Source: Acanthamoeba castellanii str. Neff (Eukaryota; Discosea; Longamoebia; Acanthamoebidae). Taken from it: 64,000 nucleotides of DNA. The notes under the pieces were generated by a model. The model was given only the letters and a program-made list of their open reading frames with translations, did not search any database and was not told where the DNA came from. Both the position numbers and the translations under genes were made by a program. Below, piece after piece: positions 24,706 to 36,300 of this stretch (position 1 is the first letter of the stretch; each line of letters opens with the position of its first letter). The stretch spans positions 1,080,209 through 1,144,208 of the forward strand of contig NW_004457712.1 of the NCBI RefSeq assembly GCF_000313135.1. The letters run 5' to 3'.

Positions 24706-25535
24706 GTCTTGGCAACGTAAATGTAAACTTTTTGGCTCTCTTGCCGTGGCGGAAGAAAATTGCTACAATAAAATGCCTTTTGCCAGCTTCAGGAAGCTTC
24801 TGTCAGGGATCTCCATGTCTGGAGTCATACCATGGTGTCACTTCCTGTCCAGGGAAAGATGCCCGGTGAAGGCAAAGAAAAGGCAGCAAATTATGGCATG
24901 CTGGGATTTATCCGGCTCATTCACGACGGGTTATGGTAAGTGCTATCGCCACTTTCTCTTCCGCGGAATGAAGGAGACTCCGACGGGGTAAGATTCCTTG
25001 CAATAACCCAGTTTGTCGGACTTTGCCCAGTGAAAGGGCGTGACGCCCACCCATACGAGGAGAAGTCGGACTTTGACCAGTACCTGGCCTTCCGGGGGGG
25101 CGGGACTCGTAGTAAAGGCCACGCCGCTGCGGCAGTTCGTCCTTCCATTCGTTCGTTGTCCCACACCACAGCACACCACCCCACTACTCACGAGTACGAC
25201 TACCCCCTCTACTACTACTACGGCTACTCCTATTACCCACCACGCGAGTACTCGCAAGCACCGCCATTAACGACCATATCTGCCACACCTACTCCTCTTC
25301 GATCACTACTACTCCAGTAGAACGGGTGCCCACCGCCACCACTCGCAGCCCTGACGTTCCTCCCGCCGGGAGCCTGCACCACTTTGTACACACCCCACCC
25401 ACCACGACGACGACGACGTCTGCCATCACCACCACCACCACCACTACCGGTGGTGGTGGTGGTTTTTTGCATCTTCCCCGAAGCAGCAGCGGGACCAGCT
25501 CGCCCTCGCTGTGGCCACGCACATTGGTGCCGGCC
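24706..25535. other. Spacer upstream of the homeobox gene, with a direct repeat
   Basis: AATAAA at about 24769 may end the Tvp15-like transcript. A direct repeat GTCGGACTTTG[C/A]CCAGT occurs at 25015-25031 and 25065-25081, exactly 50 bp apart. A 25-codon frame from ATG 24859 (PGEGKEKAANYGMLGF) stops at a donor-like GTAAGT at 24936 and could be an upstream exon. From 25113 the homeobox frame is already open. Confidence 0.4.
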
Positions 25536-27665
25536 ATGACCGCCTGCGCGCCAGTAGCGCACCACCACCTCTACACCACCACCACCACCGCCAATGACGA
25601 CGACGACGACGACAACAACAACGACGACGTGGGGGAGGAGGAGGAGGAGGAGGAGGAGAAGCAGCACGCCCTCCACCTCCACCGGCTGCGCAGGGCTGCT
25701 CCCGGCGGGGCGATCATGTCCGCCGCTGCCCCCACCACCGAGCAGCGCCCCCTCCTCGACCACCACCAGGACGACCAGGACGACCACGACGTTCTGTCGG
25801 AGGAAGACGACGACCGTCATGAGGACACGGGTCTCGAGATCATCGAAGACGAAGACGAGGAGGAGGAGGAGGACGACGGCCAGGAGGAGGGCGAGCAGCG
25901 CCCAGAGCTGCCCGAGGCCTCCCCGGCCTCCCCTGGCCCGGCGCCCCTACACCACCACCACCACCACCACCACGGGGCAGCCGGAGGAGCACCACCACCC
26001 CCCCTGCTGCTGCTGCAACGACCACCACCGCACGACCCCCGGGCGGCGGCGTCGGCGGCCCGCTTATCGGTACCACCGCCGCCACCACCAGGGCTGCTGC
26101 CGCCGCCGCGCGGCGGGGGCGGAACCGATGGTGCGGAGGAGATCATGCGCAACGCTCTCTTCCTGCTGGCCCTCAAGCACCCTTCCCTCAAGCAAGACAC
26201 CGAGCAGCCCCCCCTCGCCTCCCGTGATGACCACCAGCAGCACCACCAGCACCACCACGCGAAGAAGAGCGGCGGCGGCGGCCACAACGGCCACGACAGC
26301 GGAGGGGAGAGTCGCGAGGAGGAGGAGGAGGGGCGCCAGGAGAGGCGTCCCACGGAAGCCGAATGGAAGGGGCGCGAGGACGCCCCCTCGTCGTCGGGTG
26401 TCGAGCAGGCCCGCGCAGAGAAGCGAGCGCGCCGCGAGGAGGCCAAGCGGGTTTACCGCGACCAGCGACGCCTGCGACGACGAGAGCGCCGCCGCCTCCA
26501 CGACCACCAACACCGGAGGCGGCAGCAGCAGCAAGAGGAGGAGGAGGATAAGGCTCCGTCTCCGGCCGTGGTCCCAGCCGGCGACAGCCAACCCGCTCCT
26601 CTCTGCAGTCCGCCGCGGGTGAGCCGGTCCGCGGCCACGGTCGTGACTGCCCGCGACGACAATGAGGTGGTCCTCCGGGCCACCCGCAAGCGAAAGCGGG
26701 CCGATGCCGCCGCCAGGCACTACAATTCGGACGATGACGGGGAGGCGGCCACCAGCTACGACGAAGCCGCCGATGACGACGTCGAGGTGGACGAGGACGA
26801 CGACGGGGACACTCTTCTGCTGTGCGAGGAAGAGATCCTGGAGAGCGGCGGCGGCGGCAGCACCACCGGCACCGGCCACCACCGGAAGCGGAAGAGGCCC
26901 GTGGAGCGGAAGAGGGCCACGGCCGACCAGGTCGTGGTGCTGGAGAAGATGTACCGCGAGGACAAGTTCCCCTCGTCGGAGCTCATCCGCCACACGGGCG
27001 AACGCCTCGGCATGAAGCCCTCCAAGGTCAAGAACTGGTTCCAGGTACACCCGCCACACTAAACACACGACACACGACACGACACGACACACACAGTTGC
27101 GTGTCGCCATCTGCTTTCTTTGCATAGTCTCACGCACGCACGTGGCAACCAACAGAACAAGCGGGCCAAGGAACGACGAGTCGCGGCCGGAAAGGAACGG
27201 CCCTCCTCCGCAGCTGCCAAGGCCAAGAAGGCCGCCGCCGCCGCTGCAGCCGCCGCCAACGATCGCAGCAGCAGCAGCAGTAGCAGCAAGGCGAGGGGAG
27301 GAGGCAAGGCCAAGGAGGCCAAAGGCGAGGCGACCAGCAGTGCCGCGATGGAGGTCGATGAGCCGGGCGGCGGCGGCGGCCAGGGCTTCTCCTCGTCGCT
27401 GCCCTACTCCTTCCTCAGCGAACGGAGGAAGCTCGCCCTCCCGCCCTCGACCGCACCTCCCAAGAAGCGCTACACCGCCTTCGGCCACCACACCGCAGCT
27501 GTTCTCCGCCCCGGCCCGCCCTTCATGCTCCCGCCCACCACCACCACCACCGGCAGCAGCGGCGGCAGCGTGCAGCTGGTGGGCCACCACTCTCCCCTCC
27601 GCTTTCTCTCCTCCCCGCTCCCGCCCACGGTGCCCGGCGCGCCACACCAATGTCAGCGACAGTGA
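25536..27665 (+). CDS. Homeobox transcription factor, low-complexity rich
   Basis: The homeodomain lies near 26890-27200: KRKRPVERKRATADQVVVLE, KMYREDKFPSSELIRHTGER, then MKPSKVKNWFQ-NKRAKERR. Recognition-helix residues W, F, N and R are intact. An intron (about 27044-27157) splits it between FQ and NKR; the exon ends CAG/GTACAC and resumes after ACCAACAG. The sequence before it is long and disordered: Asp/Glu runs, poly-His, Arg-rich helices and a bipartite basic patch (RKRKRADAAARH). A C-terminal Lys/Ala/Ser-rich part follows, ending at TGA 27663-27665. The frame is open upstream from 25113, so an earlier spliced exon could supply the true start; ATG 25536 is the first Met in frame. It presumably acts in the nucleus; targets are unknown. 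Confidence 0.85.
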
Positions 27666-28009
27666 GGCACGCACACGGCCTGAACCACCTCCCCCCCCCA
27701 ACCACCACCCACCATGTACAGCACGGCTGATTGTAAGAAAGTAGAAAGAGATAAAACGACGACGACGACAACGGAAGGGATTCCTTCGATGATCGCACAC
27801 TTCTTGGCTTGGTTTTGGTTTGATTTTGGTTTATCGCTCGCGCCAACTGCACCAGCAGCAAGCAAAGCAAGCAAAAAAAAATGGGGGAAGCCCGGGCGCG
27901 CAGGTTTGGTGGTTGGGGGGGGGGTTGCTGGCCACACACGCCCATATCTACATACTCGCTCGCGAAGTGGCCACTCTGTCCGGCCGGATGGTCCACACGG
28001 CCGTCTCGC
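27666..28009. other. Shared 3' region, homeobox and ARL5 genes
   Basis: The genes are convergent. The region has T-rich and A-rich tracts (27805-27830 and 27873-27882) and no supported gene. Confidence 0.45.
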
Positions 28010-29027
28010 TCATCCTTTGATCTGCTGCGCCAGCCAGTCCATGCCCGCAAACAACCTGCCGGCGCATGTTACACACACACACACACAACACACACAACAC
28101 ACGCAGAGAGGTGGTTAGAGAGCGCGCAAGAGGGGGCGGGGGAGGGGGGCAAGTAAGAAGAGAGGGAAAAGGGGCGTACCCCTCTCCCGTGAGAGCGCAG
28201 CAGGCCTGGATGTGCCAGTCGTGGTCCTTGACGGCGTGCAGATTGAGCGCGTCGGAGAGCTCGGCCGAGGTCATGGCCCCCTTCAGGTCCTGCTTGTTGG
28301 CGAACACCAGTATCTTGGCCGTGCGAAGCGACTGGTCAAGTGGCCCGCACCGCCACCACCGCCACCACCAGTCAGCGGGGCGGGGGAAGGGGAGGAAGAA
28401 GAGGTCTCGGGCACCTCGTGTCGAAGCATCTTCTCGAGTTCCTCCTTCACGATCTTCACATTCTTACGGTCTGTGCTGTCCACGACCAGGATCACCGCCT
28501 GCCACATGACCACATTTTCACAACAAAAACAGGTGTGTAGAGGCACCATAAAGATGCCGCGTGCAACGCGGTTGGTGGCGGTGGTGGTGGGCCTACGTGA
28601 GCGTTCCCACGAAAGGAGGAGGAGGAGGAGAAGGGGCACTCGCGCGTGGCACGAGCGGAGGGAAATGGCAGGGCGGGGGGAGGTACGTGGGTGTTGACGT
28701 AGTAGGTGGTCCACGAGGACCGCACGGCCTCCTGTCCCCCGATGTCCCACATCACAAACTTGATGTTCTTGTAGACAATCTCCTCCACATTGCTGCCGAT
28801 GGTGGGGGCTGTCGCCACCACTTCATTCAGAAGCCTTTGCTCCCCCCGACCAAACAAACAAACAAAAAAGAAATCAGATCGTGCGACGTCCCGTGGTGGT
28901 GGTGGAGCTGGCCATACAGTTTGTAGAGGGTGGTGGTCTTGCCGGCGTTGTTGAGACCCACGATGATGACCTTGAATTCGTCGTAGCTGAAGAAGGCTTG
29001 CCATACCTTTGAAAACAACACGCCCAT
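28010..29027 (-). CDS. ARL5: Arf-like GTPase ARL5
   Basis: Small GTPase of the trans-Golgi. [13 protein letters not shown] carries the Gly2 used for N-myristoylation in this family. The P-loop reads GLNNAGKTT, with Asn where most Arf proteins have Asp. Switch I/II regions are [18 protein letters not shown] and [14 protein letters not shown] (about 28740). The base-specificity motif is FANKQD (about 28300), followed by [16 protein letters not shown], a signature of ARL5. The last exon gives [14 protein letters not shown] and TGA. Introns lie near 28029-28187, 28330-28412, 28497-28685 and 28840-28915. It is convergent with the homeobox gene and starts 143 bp downstream of the PARN stop. Confidence 0.92.
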
Positions 29028-29170
29028 GGTTCTGCCGTATCTTAACGCCCCTTGCAGCCGGATGCTCCTCCTCTCTGCCGGTGACGTGTTGATCGATCGG
29101 ATCAAAGAAAAACGCCAGAGAAACGGCGAAAACCAAAATAAATGCCATTTTTATTTTCTTACATTTGCGC

Positions 29171-32100
29171 CTACTGGAGGAGACACGACGACGCCGGCTG
29201 GTCGTCATTCTGCCGGGCCTCCTCGTCCTCCTCCTCCTCGTGGTGGTGGTGGCCGTTGTTGTCGCCTTCCTTTTCGTGGCGGCCGCGCTTGGCCTGGCGT
29301 TGCTCCTCCTCCTCCTCCTCCTCGGTGGTGGCGGTGGCGGTGGGCAGGCCCTCCTCGCGTATCTCGCCCTCCTCCAGCTCCTCAGGGGCGTCCCGCTTGC
29401 GTTTGCCGGTCGTGGCGGAACGAGCGTCCGACGACGACGACGCAGCCGGAGGGCGCGGGGAGTAGGGCGACGAGAGGGATCCCGGCGCGTAGGGGTGGAG
29501 CGGGGACGTTGGTGAGCGTAGACCTACGCTCGAGGGGGCGCCATCGAGGGAATGCCGCCACGCCTGATAGCCCGCACTGTCGAGCACGTCAAACGGCGGC
29601 CTGGTCTCGACGCCGTCGAAGTGAGCCATGACCTGGTACCGTCGATGTAGTTGAAGTACAGGTGAGTCCACCCGCACCACCACGACGGCCACGGCAACAT
29701 GTTCTGGATAGTGGCGGGCGAAAGGAAGATGAAAGAGGGGGAAAAGGAGGGGGGGGGTACGTGAGGCGCCTGGGCCTTGTCGGAGAGGGTGATAAAGAGG
29801 GAGGTGTCGTCGACCCAGTTGACGAACACCCGCCCAAAGGAGCCAAAGTGGCGCACAATGTCGCCCGTGCGCAGCGAGGGGCTGAAGTTGTGGACGTAGA
29901 ACACCCCGGCTCGGTCCGGCGTAGCTGCAGCCGCCACCAGCCACCAACCAGGTCAGAAGAGCGGAGTGAGTGCGGGGCTGCCCACCCACCAACCAACGGC
30001 CAACGATACACCCGGGGGGGAGGAGGGGGCTATGTCGCCGAGAGAAAGTGGGCGGGGGGGGAGGGAGGGGCTCTCGAGCGTACGGTCAGGGCCGGCCAGG
30101 TTGTAGTAGGGAATGTCCGAGCGTAGGAGGAACAGCTTGTTGCGGTACTCCTCCATCAGCGGACCCGTGGGCAGCAAATCATCCGCACTCCCGGTCCTCG
30201 CCTCGGCTGCGGTCACCCCAACCATTGAACCAACGCCAGCACACGCATGACACACGTCGCACACGCCACGTCTTGAGTGGTTGCTCTGTCTCGAGTAGGG
30301 TGGCAGGGTGGTGGCCCGCACCCAGATGGTAGGCCATGCGCAGATAAGCCACACCGGTGATCAGGGCATCAAAGCCCGCCTCGTGGAAGCGCGACTTATC
30401 TTCAGCGTAGGCCCCGAACCCAGCTGTCCTCGGGGGAACACACACAACACCACAACACCACACACAACACCACACACGCATGCGTAAGTTCAGTACCCAT
30501 ATCGTGTCTGGTTGCCAGAAGGGAGGCCGCGTGTGGTGCACGCACCGGGAAAGGAAATGGCGGGGCGGTCCTGAAAGCGGGGACCATCGAAGGCCGCGTG
30601 GGTATCGCCCAACGCCGTGGACGCGCACTGGCTCACCAGCTCGGGCGAGCTGCTGACCACGAACTTGGTGTCCACAATCCTGTGTGTGTGTGAGAGAGAG
30701 AGAGAGATGGAGCAGTGTGTTGAGGGTGATTCACGTACGTGGGGAACAGGGAGTGCAGTTGGCTCTTGAACTGGTCGCTCGTGGGCGGTGGCAACTGGAG
30801 GAACGAGAGCGTGTGGACCAGGTCGAGCAGCAAGTTGTGGCCCACGACAGGCTTCTTGGCTTCAGTCAGCACATCGATGACCCGCCTGAATCCGACCGCC
30901 GCCTCCAGTTCCGCCTGCGTGCGCAGGTGACGACAAAACCGAGTGAGCGAGCAGGCAGCAGAAGACTTTGTCCGCTTGGCGGTGGTCAACGTACATCGCC
31001 CTGCTGGGCCTTTTCCTGGCGCTTGGCACTCCTCTCCTCATCGCTCAAGCGACTGAGGACGATATAGCGCAGGTGCGACCCTTCGTCGCTCTGCGCAGAC
31101 GCATCGATGGCGTTGTTGTACCTGTCGTGCAGCACGACCAACCACCAACGACGCAACACGACACACAAACGCGAGACAGAACGATGAGAAGGGAGAGAGA
31201 GAGAGAGAGGCTGGGCCAAGTGTGGACCTCTTGGCGACTTCCTGATAGGTGATGCGCCGCTGGAAGCTGTTGCAAGGAGCCAGCCTGAGCTCCTTTTCTC
31301 CCGTCTTCAGCCACTCGTCGATCTGCACACTGCGAGACGATCGTCCTCACCATCAGCACCCTGCTCGGTGGACCCACAGAGATGCGCCGGAAGCGGGGAA
31401 AGAGAGGCGCGGACCAGATGGCGTCGATGAAGGCCTTGTCCTTGTCGCCCAGAGCCACGTCATCTTTTGGTGCGCCACCCGCGGCCTCTGCGGGTCGGGA
31501 ACTTCTGATCCGCTCCTCTTCATCTCTGGTCGAGTGGGCATCGAGTGAGCAGCATTATACATCTTACACACTACAAATGAATATGTACTCCTAAAAATAT
31601 GTAAATTAAACTAAAATGTTTGCCTTTGCGTAGTGCGGTGGGCGGGCGTAGGGGGGAGGAGGGAAACCTGCGCAGCCACGGGATGCCGTGGTAGATGAGC
31701 TTGTTGAAATCAAAGTTGTTGGAGGCCAGGAAGTGCAAGGACGAAACCGACGACACAAAGGTGTAGTCCAGGTTGGGGTGGAAAGGCTGCATTGCGCACG
31801 ACACAACAGAGATGACAACACGGGTGGCTCAGAGGCTCCTTCCCTCCCAGCGCACGCGAGCGAGCCAGACGACCAACACGACCGCACGCGTACCTTGGGA
31901 AAGACGTAGAAGTTGAAGGGCTGGGCCACATATTCTCCCTCAGAGGTCTTCGTGAACGTGCACAACCCCCATTGTATTGTCTACACACCACACACACCAC
32001 ACACCACACACCACACACCACACACCACACACCACACACCACACACCACACATACGTGTTAAAAACATGGGAAGCTGAGGGTCACCCGAAGTGAAGACGG

Positions 32101-32435
32101 GCGGGTGTGCAGCTGCGTGGCCAACCACCACCTAAAGCTTAGGAAAGAGGGGAGGGTGTCCTGCACCATGAACTTGGAAGCGCTCTCCCGAAGCTTGCCC
32201 TGCAGAGGTGCGTTCCTATTTTCAATTCCTGCCCACGCCGCCCCAAAGGCAACGAAAGCTGTCAGGGGTGGGCACGTACATAGCGCTCTTCCACGGAGTC
32301 CAAAGAGTTAATCCTCGCCTTTTTGGAGGCCGAGAGACCCGTGAGTTCTGTGTCGATGGCAACGAAGTCGCATGACAGAATGGCCTGTTTGATGGTCTCA
32401 AACTGCGCGGAGAAGGTCTCCTTTACGACGTCCAT
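29171..32435 (-). CDS. PARN: Poly(A)-specific ribonuclease PARN
   Basis: A 3'-5' exonuclease that shortens mRNA poly(A) tails. DEDD residues are visible: [13 protein letters not shown] (D and E, about 32370), [14 protein letters not shown] (D, about 30830) and [15 protein letters not shown] (H and D, about 30370). Between them are the CAF1 segments [28 protein letters not shown] (about 31710) and [15 protein letters not shown]. An R3H-like block follows: [18 protein letters not shown] and [17 protein letters not shown] (about 31270-31030). An RRM-like domain comes after it ([20 protein letters not shown], about 29900, then [15 protein letters not shown]). The C-terminus is [15 protein letters not shown] and a Glu/His-rich tail. 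ATG 32435 aligns with the human start (MDVVKETF against MEIIRSNF). It is divergent from OSTC with 141 bp between starts. Confidence 0.93.
31983..32052. repeat. ACACACC heptamer array in a PARN intron
   Basis: About nine near-perfect copies. Confidence 0.9.
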
Positions 32436-32576
32436 CTCTCCTGCTTGATTGTGGCTTTGTGCTCCCCCCGGCCTTTTCTCATCCATTTCCCTCAGCATTG
32501 TTTTCTTTTTGCGGGGGGGGGTAAAGTGACACGCACGGCAGTGCGCTCTACGCTGCAAACGACAACACACACAAGG
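32436..32576. promoter_or_regulatory. Compact divergent promoter, PARN and OSTC
   Basis: The two start codons lie 141 bp apart. A T-rich stretch and an eight-base G run (about 32505-32521) are the visible features. A single shared promoter region is inferred from the spacing. Confidence 0.5.
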
Positions 32577-33020
32577 ATGGACGTGCTGGAGCTTCCTTTC
32601 CACTTCTTGAGGGTGCCCAACCTTCGCCTCAGGGTTCCCAGCGTGAGCCTTCCGGGACCGATGACAGTGTTCGCATTCGTGTTCCTGTCGTGCTTCCTCG
32701 TCTTTTCGGGCATCATCTACGACATCATCGTCGAGCCGCCCTCCATCGGAAGCCATCAGGAACCCAACGGCTCAGTGAAGCCCGTAGTGTTCTTGCAGTA
32801 TCGCATCAACGGTCAGTTCATCGTCGAGGGTTTGTCGGCGGGCTTCCTCTTCATCTTGGGCGGCTTCGGTGTCATTCTCCTCGATAAGGCAAACGCCAAG
32901 GGCCTCGAGACGAAGAATCGATACTTCCTTCTCATCTGCGGCGGCGTGTGCTGTTTCATCGCCTACAACCTGGCGATCGTCTTCCTCAAGATGAAGCTCC
33001 CCAACTACCAGCACTCTTGA
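32577..33020 (+). CDS. OSTC: Oligosaccharyltransferase complex subunit OSTC
   Basis: Single-exon gene of 147 residues, the usual size. In animals OSTC links the STT3A oligosaccharyltransferase to the Sec61 translocon for N-glycosylation in the ER. It reads VPNLRLRVPSVSLPGPMTVF, then a first membrane helix (AFVFLSCFLVFSGIIYDIIV). The conserved loop EPPSIGSHQEP and FLQYRINGQFIVEGLSAGFL follow, then a second helix (FLFILGGFGVILLD), a third (YFLLICGGVCCFIAYNLAIV) and the tail MKLPNYQHS. It is one of very few genes here without introns. Confidence 0.94.
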   Translation: MDVLELPFHFLRVPNLRLRVPSVSLPGPMTVFAFVFLSCFLVFSGIIYDIIVEPPSIGSHQEPNGSVKPVVFLQYRINGQFIVEGLSAGFLFILGGFGVILLDKANAKGLETKNRYFLLICGGVCCFIAYNLAIVFLKMKLPNYQHS

Positions 33021-33320
33021 TCTCCTATCCCCCCATTCCAATCCAACCCCCCCGCCAAAATACAGATCTTTTTTCCGCTCTCATTTTCCCGCTGCCTCGT
33101 TGTTTCCCCACGTAATTTCTCTTTGTTCTAAACACGGAGAAAAAGGGCAGAACCCGGAGAGGCAAAGTCCTCGGCGGGGTTGCTGCCACAACATCACACA
33201 GCCGCGGCATCATCTGCGCGTGACATCCTCCGATCTTCCCGGTGCTCTTTCGCCGGCCTCGTTTGGCACCCTCCTTCTCCCATCACCTCCGGAGGACATA
33301 GGAATCGCCAAGAAGACATC
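33021..33320. other. Spacer between OSTC and BMS1
   Basis: Holds the OSTC 3' end and BMS1 leader. No gene or clear motif is seen. Confidence 0.45.
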
Positions 33321-36300
33321 ATGGAGCAGCAGGCGGCACACCCGCACAGAAAGCCCAAGGCCGGACCCAAGGCACAAAAGAAAAAGGCCAGGCAGCTGTC
33401 CAAACAAACGAACCAGCCCGCCGACAATGAAGCCGCCAAGCAGCGCAACCCGAAGGTCCTCCCCTCCCCCACTCGCCCCGCTTGGCTGTGATAGCCGCCC
33501 ACTGTGCGGCGGAAGGGGAAGATTAATAATATGAATTCATAATATTATAATGTTAATTCATATTAATATACAGTATATATTAATCATGCATTTACAAGTA
33601 AAAGGGAGAGCCATTTTTAAGACGTGTGTAAACGCGGTGCAGGCGTTTGCGTTGCGTTCGGTGGCGAGTGCGACGCGTCGAACGCGCCGGCGGCTGGACC
33701 AGGAGGAAAAGAAGCAGCACGCGCCCCTCGTTGACCGCACGCCGGAGGAGCCGCCGCCGGTGCTCGTCGCCGTGGTGGGCCCTCCCGGAGTGGGCAAGTC
33801 GACCGTCATCCGCTCTCTGGTCCATCACTACACCGGCCAGAACCTCACCAAAATCAACGGACCCATCACCGTTGTCTCAGGTCAGTAAACCCCCCCCCCT
33901 GCAGCGTTCCGCCGCCCATGCACGCGCGCAAATCGCACACGCACACGGCCACACACGCTCGCGACCGCACACGCTATGCAATTGCGTGGCTCATCTCCTT
34001 TACTGCAGGCAAGAAGCGCCGCCTGACCTTCTTCGAGTGCCCCAATGACATGAATGCCATGCTCGACATCGCCAAGGTCGCCGACCTCGTGCTTCTGGTC
34101 GTGGACGCCCACTTTGGGTTCGAGATGGTGCTCCTTTCTCTTCCTTCTTCCCCCCCCCTTCTCCCGATGGGGCTTTGGGCTTTGCTTGGCACCGCGACTG
34201 ACGGCGCTACACGCGCGCGTACGCAGGAAACGTTCGAGTTTCTGAACGTGCTGCAAGTGCACGGATTCCCGCGTATCATGGGCGTGCTCACCCACATGGA
34301 CGAGTTCAAGAGCGCCAAGACCCTCAAGAACACCAAGAAGCAGATGAAGCACCGCTTCTGGACGGAGATCTACCAGGGCGCCAAGCTCTTCTACCTCACC
34401 GGCCTCCACGTCAACGGCCGCTACAAGAAACGGTAACACACGGACCTTGTCATCCCCCCCCCAAATTGCTCTCGTGCTCTGCCCCGCCCCACCAAATGCT
34501 TTTTCTAATCACCTAACGCTGCTGCTGCTGCTGCTGCTGGCAACAATAGGGAGGTGCTGAACCTGGGTCGGTTCATCTCGGTGATGAAGTTCCGTCCGCT
34601 CATCTGGCGCAACACGCACCCCTACGTGCTGGTCGACCGCGTCGAGGACCTCACCGACCCCGAGCTCAAGCGCTCCTCCAACAACACCTGCCCCAGGTGC
34701 CCCTCTTTTCTCTTCTCCTTTGCTCTTTGCTCTTTTGCTCTTTTGCTCCTTGTCCGGTGTGTGTGTGTGTGTGTGTCTCACGTGTGGGTGGGTGGTTTGG
34801 GGGGCGAGCAGGGACGTGACGCTGTACGGGTGGGTGCGGGGCACGTACCTGAAGCCGAGCACCAAGGTGCACGTGCCGGGCTGCGGCGACTTTGGGCTCG
34901 AGGAGCTCACGGCTCTGGGCGACCCGTGCCCGCTGCCCTCGCAGGAGCGGAAGCGCACCCTCAACGAAAAGGACAAGCTGCTCTACGCCCCCATGAGCGA
35001 CATCGGCAACGTCGCCTACGACAACGACGTCGTCTACATCAACCTACATCACCCGTCGGCCGCCGCCGCCCTCGAAGCCGCTAAACAGCGCGCCGCCGAC
35101 GACGACGAAGAGACCGAACTCGGCGAAGGTGTGCTCACCCCTCCCCTCTTCCGGTCATCACAACCCCCCCCCATTGGGCGTGTGCGGTGGTCGATGAGGT
35201 GGAGTAACTAACCCGTAATCCCCATCATTCATCATTCATCATCATCATCATCATCATCATCATCGCGCCACCACAGGCGACAAGATGCTGAAGGAGCTGC
35301 AGGGCCTGCAGGCTCCCCTGGACAAGCTCCTGGAGGAGAGCAACGTCCGCTTCTTCGGCGCTTCTTCTTCGGCCCCCGCCCGAGCAAGCATGAGCGTGGA
35401 CGACGGCGAAGATGACGAAGATGAGGATGAGGATGACGACGGAGATGAAGAGGAAGACGACGATGACGAGGAGGACGACGAGGAGGACTACGACGGGGCG
35501 GCGGCGCGGGCACGAAACGGACGCATGCCGTGGGCCAACCAAGAGGGCGAGGAGGGCCGGCAGAGTGCAGGGCTCAGTTTCGACGACGACGACGACGAAG
35601 ACGACGACGGCGAGGACATGGATGAAGAGAAGGAGGAGGGGGACATGGGCGCGCGAGAGGCGGAGAAGGCGGCGAGGTCGAGGCAGCTGGGCATCGTGGC
35701 AGAGTGGGAGGCCAAGCTCAACCTGGGCGGGAGCAGCCGGTCGGCATCGCTCTCGAGCCTCATCTACGGCGACGACCAGGGCGGCAGCAACAAGGACAAG
35801 CGCGACGAGGCCCAGGACAGCAGCGACGACGACGGCGACGAGTTCTTCCGCCCCAAGAAGAAGAACGGCGCCGCCGCTGCCGCCGATGGCAAGCCCAACA
35901 GCGCATCGTCGGCGGCGGCAGCGAGGCGGCGCGGGGTGGCGGCGATGGGGGCGGGCGAGGAGGAGGACTCGACCAAGGCCCTGCGGCAGGCCGACGACCC
36001 AACGCTGGCCCTGCTCGACTCGGACCGCCCGGACCTCGACGACCTGCGCGAACAGCTCCGCCAGAGATTCACCTACGCACACGAAGGCACCGGACCCGCG
36101 CAGCCGGCCGATGACGCCGCCGGCGGCGGCCTCGGCCTCGACGACGACGATGACGAGGACGGGGACATGAAGGGCGGTGATGGAAGCGATGACGAGGAAG
36201 ACGACGACGAGGACGCGCGTCTGAAGGCCAAGCTGGCGATGAAGCGCAAGTTTGACGACATGTACGACGGGTCCAAGGCCGAGGAGGGCGAGGCGAATGG

